Position numbers and translations under genes: made by a program. Below, piece after piece: positions 21,593-24,732 of a DNA stretch of 24,732 bases. The stretch lies in contig PDIP01000140.1 in the NCBI GenBank assembly GCA_002811645.1, forward strand, positions 1 through 24,732, written 5' to 3'. The DNA comes from Corallochytrium limacisporum. Its lineage: Eukaryota; Opisthokonta. The notes under the pieces were generated by a model. The model did no database searches, was not told the DNA's origin, and was given only the letters and a program-made list of their open reading frames with translations. Each line of letters begins with the position of its first letter. Positions within the stretch are counted from its first letter, which is position 1.

Positions 21593-22771
21593 GCGCGCAC
21601 CGCAGCTCGGCCGGGGGTGTGGAGGAGGTGGAACTGGGAAAAGGAAGAGATTCGGACGAGAGGGTGGGGGAGGGGAAGGAAGCGGAGCGCGGTCTGGAAA
21701 GATTTGTTCCAGGCGCAGAAAACAAAAAGCCAGGGGGTAAACTCTATCTCCCCCCTTCGCCCGGGGAGGGGTACGGGACACAGTGCTGACTGTGACTGGG
21801 ACCCGGGGAGAGAGTTGGGGGGTGAGTTGCCGAGGTGGTGGTCTCACCAAGGGTCCAAACTGAGCGCAAGGATTTTAATTTCTAGCGCCAAGCGACCAGG
21901 GGACCGGTATTCGTTGGGAAAGCCTTTTCGAGCGGGTTGGTGAGATTGCGTAGAAAGTTAGGTGCGCTGTGGATAAGAAATTTCGACGGTTGCTGACAAA
22001 TAGCGACAGAACCGGCAAGAGAGACAGTATCCTGCTACCGGAGCAAATATACTTCGAAAAGAGACAAAGGTAAGAGATTTGATAAGGATTCTGTATAAGA
22101 AATACACCCTCTAATTCAGTTAAAGTCACCAAAATTACTATCGCTATCTCTGGAGTGGCGGTGAGATGCGGGAGGGAGGGGGAGGAGGAGTGAAACTGTC
22201 TGAAGCTGTGTCACAGCAACAATACCGCACCCATTAGCACGCAACTGATGGTGGAGTACAAAGTACAATGTTTCGGACAAATGAGGATATCACACACACC
22301 ACTGACTCGTGGTTCCTGCCTGTCTCGGATGTTGGTTTAAGTATATGGCATTTTTGAGAGCAGCGTGTAGATGTTGCACACACACACACACACGCACGGA
22401 CAGAAAGATCGCTAGCAAAGGTCGTAGATGGAAGGGGAGAACAATGTCACCTCAGAATGGGACGGTTGTCATGCCATGTCATGAGACCACTCTACCCTCC
22501 CCTTCCCTGGTATACAGTATATATGGCCTGAGTACGACGAAGGTGAGAAAAAAAGGGAGAGTGAACGAAGCTATTGGTGTGATTCAATGTTACGTGCATT
22601 AGTGACGGCAGCCAAATGGGAGAAGAAGTGAAAAGAAACCGAGAGTCCTTGGGCTGATCATGAGTCAGTACATTTTCTATGAATTCTTCCGCGGATTACG
22701 GCGGAGTTCTTGCGAGTGGTTTCTCTTGAGGCGGGCAGCGAGCAAGGGGGAGGGGCGGCGGGCTGGCACAC
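21593..22771. other. Gene-free region
   Basis: No supported gene. G-rich purine DNA (about 21600-21700) gives way to apparently unique sequence. A (CA)n run of about 17 bp lies at 22376-22392. Open frames are short and unrecognised. Confidence 0.55.

Positions 22772-22843
<72 letters not shown>
22772..22843. repeat. (GA)n microsatellite, 63 bp uninterrupted
   Basis: Perfect GA from 22781 to 22843 with a slightly imperfect lead-in. This is the longest uninterrupted dinucleotide run in the window, purines on the + strand. Confidence 0.97.
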
Positions 22844-22844
<1 letters not shown>

Positions 22845-23005
22845 ATGGGGCAACACAAGACAACGGACAGTCCGGCGCCCCCTCACCTTCCTTTCCTCCC
22901 CAACCTTCGGGAGAAGGAGGGAGAGCGAAGGAGCGGGGGAGAGAGAGAAGAAACTCAAAACGGGAGCGGGAGATCCCGCTAAGGTCTTGGCAAATTGAGT
23001 TTGAA

Positions 23006-23036
23006 GCGAAACCTTCGGGAAGGACTTTGGTTTCGC
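23006..23036. repeat. 8-bp inverted repeat with nested hairpin
   Basis: GCGAAACC (23006-23013) pairs with GGTTTCGC (23029-23036) across 15 nt. The left part contains CCTT-CGGG-AAGG (23012-23023) and the right part CTTTG-GTTTCG-CAAAG (about 23025-23040), so alternative folds are possible. Confidence 0.75.
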
Positions 23037-23092
23037 AAAGGCGCGCCCACAAGATTGGGAATCTAAACGGACCGTGGAGAGGAGTGGACAAA

Positions 23093-23108
23093 AAAGGGGC
23101 TCCCCTTT
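23093..23108. repeat. 7-bp inverted repeat, 2-nt spacer
   Basis: AAAGGGG and CCCCTTT face each other around CT. Confidence 0.75.
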
Positions 23109-23166
23109 GCCGCGGTAGTAAAAGGCCTGACATTTTCCCCCGGTTGCTCTTCCACTTCGGGTTATG

Positions 23167-23195
23167 AAATTTCTTCAGGAAGAAAATTTCTTCAG
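23167..23195. repeat. 12-bp direct repeat, 17-bp period
   Basis: AAATTTCTTCAG occurs at 23167-23178 and 23184-23195. The first copy with its flank reads TGAAATTTCT, which fits the nGAAnnTTCn pattern of a heat-shock element, but the second copy does not keep that spacing. Confidence 0.7.
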
Positions 23196-23610
23196 ACTCT
23201 TTGGACCCACTGTCTGTCAAGGATACACCTACCAAGTCTCATGAAGAGAGTCTGTCAGTACCAAACATACCGGTGTTTATCACCTGTTCACACTTGTAGC
23301 CTGATTCATGCCGCACTGTGTCTACGAATAAGGGTTGCGTAGAGGAACAACCGCGGCACCATGATCCCCTCTTTTCAGAGATAGCGATACCCACACCAAG
23401 CACTCAAAGGACAACTCCGCGCGCTTCGATCGTGTTCACACCTGCCGTCTAATCACGCGAGAGCTTTGCTCATAGTCGATCAATGTACGAACGGGACTTC
23501 TCGCGGGATCACTTCGTCTTCTGCCTGTACGCGTCGCCATGCTGCGGGTGATGCATGTCTTCATGCCCAGCGCACAAGAACCCAGCATCGTTCTTCAAGT
23601 GTCCCCTCTT

Positions 23611-23613
23611 CTT

Positions 23614-23647
<34 letters not shown>

Positions 23648-23694
23648 TCTGTGTCTCTGTGTGTGTGTGTGTCTCTCTCTCTCTGTGCCTGTAT
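23611..23694. repeat. Compound CT / GT microsatellite
   Basis: (CT)n to 23630, (GT)n to about 23648, then alternating GT and CT blocks to about 23694. Pyrimidines are on the + strand, the reverse of the GA tracts from 16.0 to 22.8 kb. Confidence 0.93.
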
Positions 23695-24285
23695 GTGGTT
23701 TCCCTCTGTTCATTGCTGTTTGTCTCTTCCCCTTTATGTCTCCTTTCTGTTGTCCTCCACCCTCCCTCATCCTTCCCTGCGGGGAAGGGGGGGGGGCCTC
23801 TTGTGCTCTCGTTCCCTCCCCCGCCCTCAAACTCGCTTCTCAATTCTGTTCCGTTCTTGCCGTTTCCGTCACCACCAGTGGGTGTCGGAGTTTGAAGAAA
23901 ACACCGTTCACCCACCTCCTGTGCCATCGTCTGTTCTCCATATTTTTTTTTCCTTTTTGTTTCCGGCTGTCGGTCTTTCCTTTCGGTGCCAAGGATGCAG
24001 GGAGGGGGGGGGACAAAAGCGGATTTGATTCCGTTCAAAAACTCCGTGCATGCGCTCAAAACAGACCAGGACATCCATGAACGCTGCGGTGCATGGGCCC
24101 ATGGTGAAGGAAAGGCAGTAATGCCTTGTTTCGAATCATTGAGCACACCAAAGTTTCTCCATATTAGTAATTTGTCCCTCTCTGTGCGTGCGTGTGAGTG
24201 TTGGAGTCTGTGTCTCTCCACCATTCTCTCGTCCACAGAGCCTTTTCGCCCGCCTTCCTTTCTCTTCGGTCTGCGTCTCGTTTGT

Positions 24286-24288
<3 letters not shown>
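23695..24288. other. Gene-free pyrimidine-rich region
   Basis: No supported gene. T/C-rich sequence with G9-10 runs near 23788-23797 and 24003-24012. Frames give Ser/Pro/Leu-rich low-complexity peptides. Confidence 0.55.

Positions 24289-24325
<37 letters not shown>
24289..24325. repeat. (TG)18 microsatellite
   Basis: About 37 bp of perfect TG between pyrimidine-rich DNA and unique sequence. Confidence 0.95.
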
Positions 24326-24327
<2 letters not shown>

Positions 24328-24732
24328 AGTAGTGTTGGCCACTCCTCCGGTACTGGCATTTTCTGACCTGAGCTAATCCCGGTCAACCTACATTTGCGGG
24401 TCTCTCTTCTACTTCCCACCTCGTTTTCAATTTCTTTTTTTTTTTTTGGTCCCCGCCCACTCTCCTCCCCCCGCCTTATCCCGCCTTTTTTTTTTTGCAG
24501 CCCAGCCCAGCCGGCACCTCACTCCCTCTCTGTCCTTTCTAATTCATTCTCTTTTTTTCTGTGCCTCTCCGGTACTCGTCATCGTCAGGTTTCAATTTTG
24601 CAAAATGTACCGTCCCTACCGGCTCTGCTTTCTTATGTTGAAAGTATGGACAAAAGAGATGGCGCGTTGGCAGAATGATTGGCACCCAAAAAAAGCCAGC
24701 TGACTCCTTCCCCCCCCTTCTCCCCCCCCCTG
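24326..24732. other. Right edge: polypyrimidine DNA with acceptor-like sites, no supported gene
   Basis: Two pyrimidine tracts end in CAG at 24500 (poly-T then GCAG) and 24588. An ATG at 24605 opens a 32-codon frame to 24703 with an unremarkable peptide. This could be the 5' end of a gene lying beyond the window, but nothing coding-like can be confirmed. Confidence 0.35.

Larger units (their letters stand above)
22844..23610. other. Gene-free region rich in small inverted and direct repeats
   Basis: No supported gene. A 179-residue minus-strand frame (22696-23235) runs into the GA tract and has no family motif. The part at about 23000-23200 is dense in short palindromes and direct repeats, listed separately. 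Confidence 0.55.

Noticed and set aside
22696-23235. 179-residue minus-strand open frame
   Set aside because: One third is the Ser/Leu translation of the GA tract. The rest has no recognisable motif and covers the palindrome cluster.
24605-24703. Short frame at the right edge as a possible first exon
   Set aside because: Only 32 codons, no motif, weak context and no visible donor site. Kept only as a note on the edge region.

Overview
This is nuclear DNA of a eukaryote, most likely a photosynthetic stramenopile such as a diatom or close relative. The evidence is two long intronless genes in the standard genetic code: a eukaryotic-type TruD/PUS7 pseudouridine synthase, and a single-PAS bHLH-PAS protein of the kind known from diatoms and other ochrophytes (the family of the Phaeodactylum rhythm regulator RITMO1). 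The assignment is an inference from gene type. No rRNA, organelle gene or species marker is present to confirm it.

Layout. 1-2470: no recognisable gene; homopolymer runs, a C8/G10 hairpin, short microsatellites and pyrimidine-rich DNA. 2471-2547: two short upstream ORFs in the presumed leader of the PUS7 gene. 2552-4933 (+): PUS7. 4934-5226: 293 bp between two convergent genes. 5227-7053 (-): bHLH-PAS factor. 7054-9420: presumed upstream region of the bHLH-PAS gene, then a dense block of GA, GT, CT and AGCC microsatellites with several polypyrimidine-AG (splice-acceptor-like) sites on the + strand. 9420-24732: about 15 kb with no recognisable gene. It is a patchwork of apparently unique DNA and long microsatellites: (GA)n tracts at 16.0, 17.3, 19.5, 21.0, 21.5 and 22.8 kb, CA/GT tracts at 10.2, 10.8, 13.2, 18.5 and 24.3 kb, and a compound CT/GT tract at 23.6 kb.

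The two genes face each other tail to tail. PUS7 modifies uridines in tRNA and other RNAs. The bHLH-PAS protein should be a nuclear DNA-binding regulator. Nothing in the sequence links their functions, but their transcripts could overlap at the 3' ends.

The most notable biology is the bHLH-PAS protein. It combines an N-terminal ubiquitin-fold-like domain (DCX/KHA/PB1-like), a low-complexity Gly/Ala linker, a bHLH with an unusual basic region, a coiled-coil extension and one PAS domain. The strongest sequence-level oddity outside the genes is the density, size and strand bias of the purine/pyrimidine microsatellites. I found no CRISPR array, intact mobile element, tRNA or rRNA gene, and no clear new multi-gene system.
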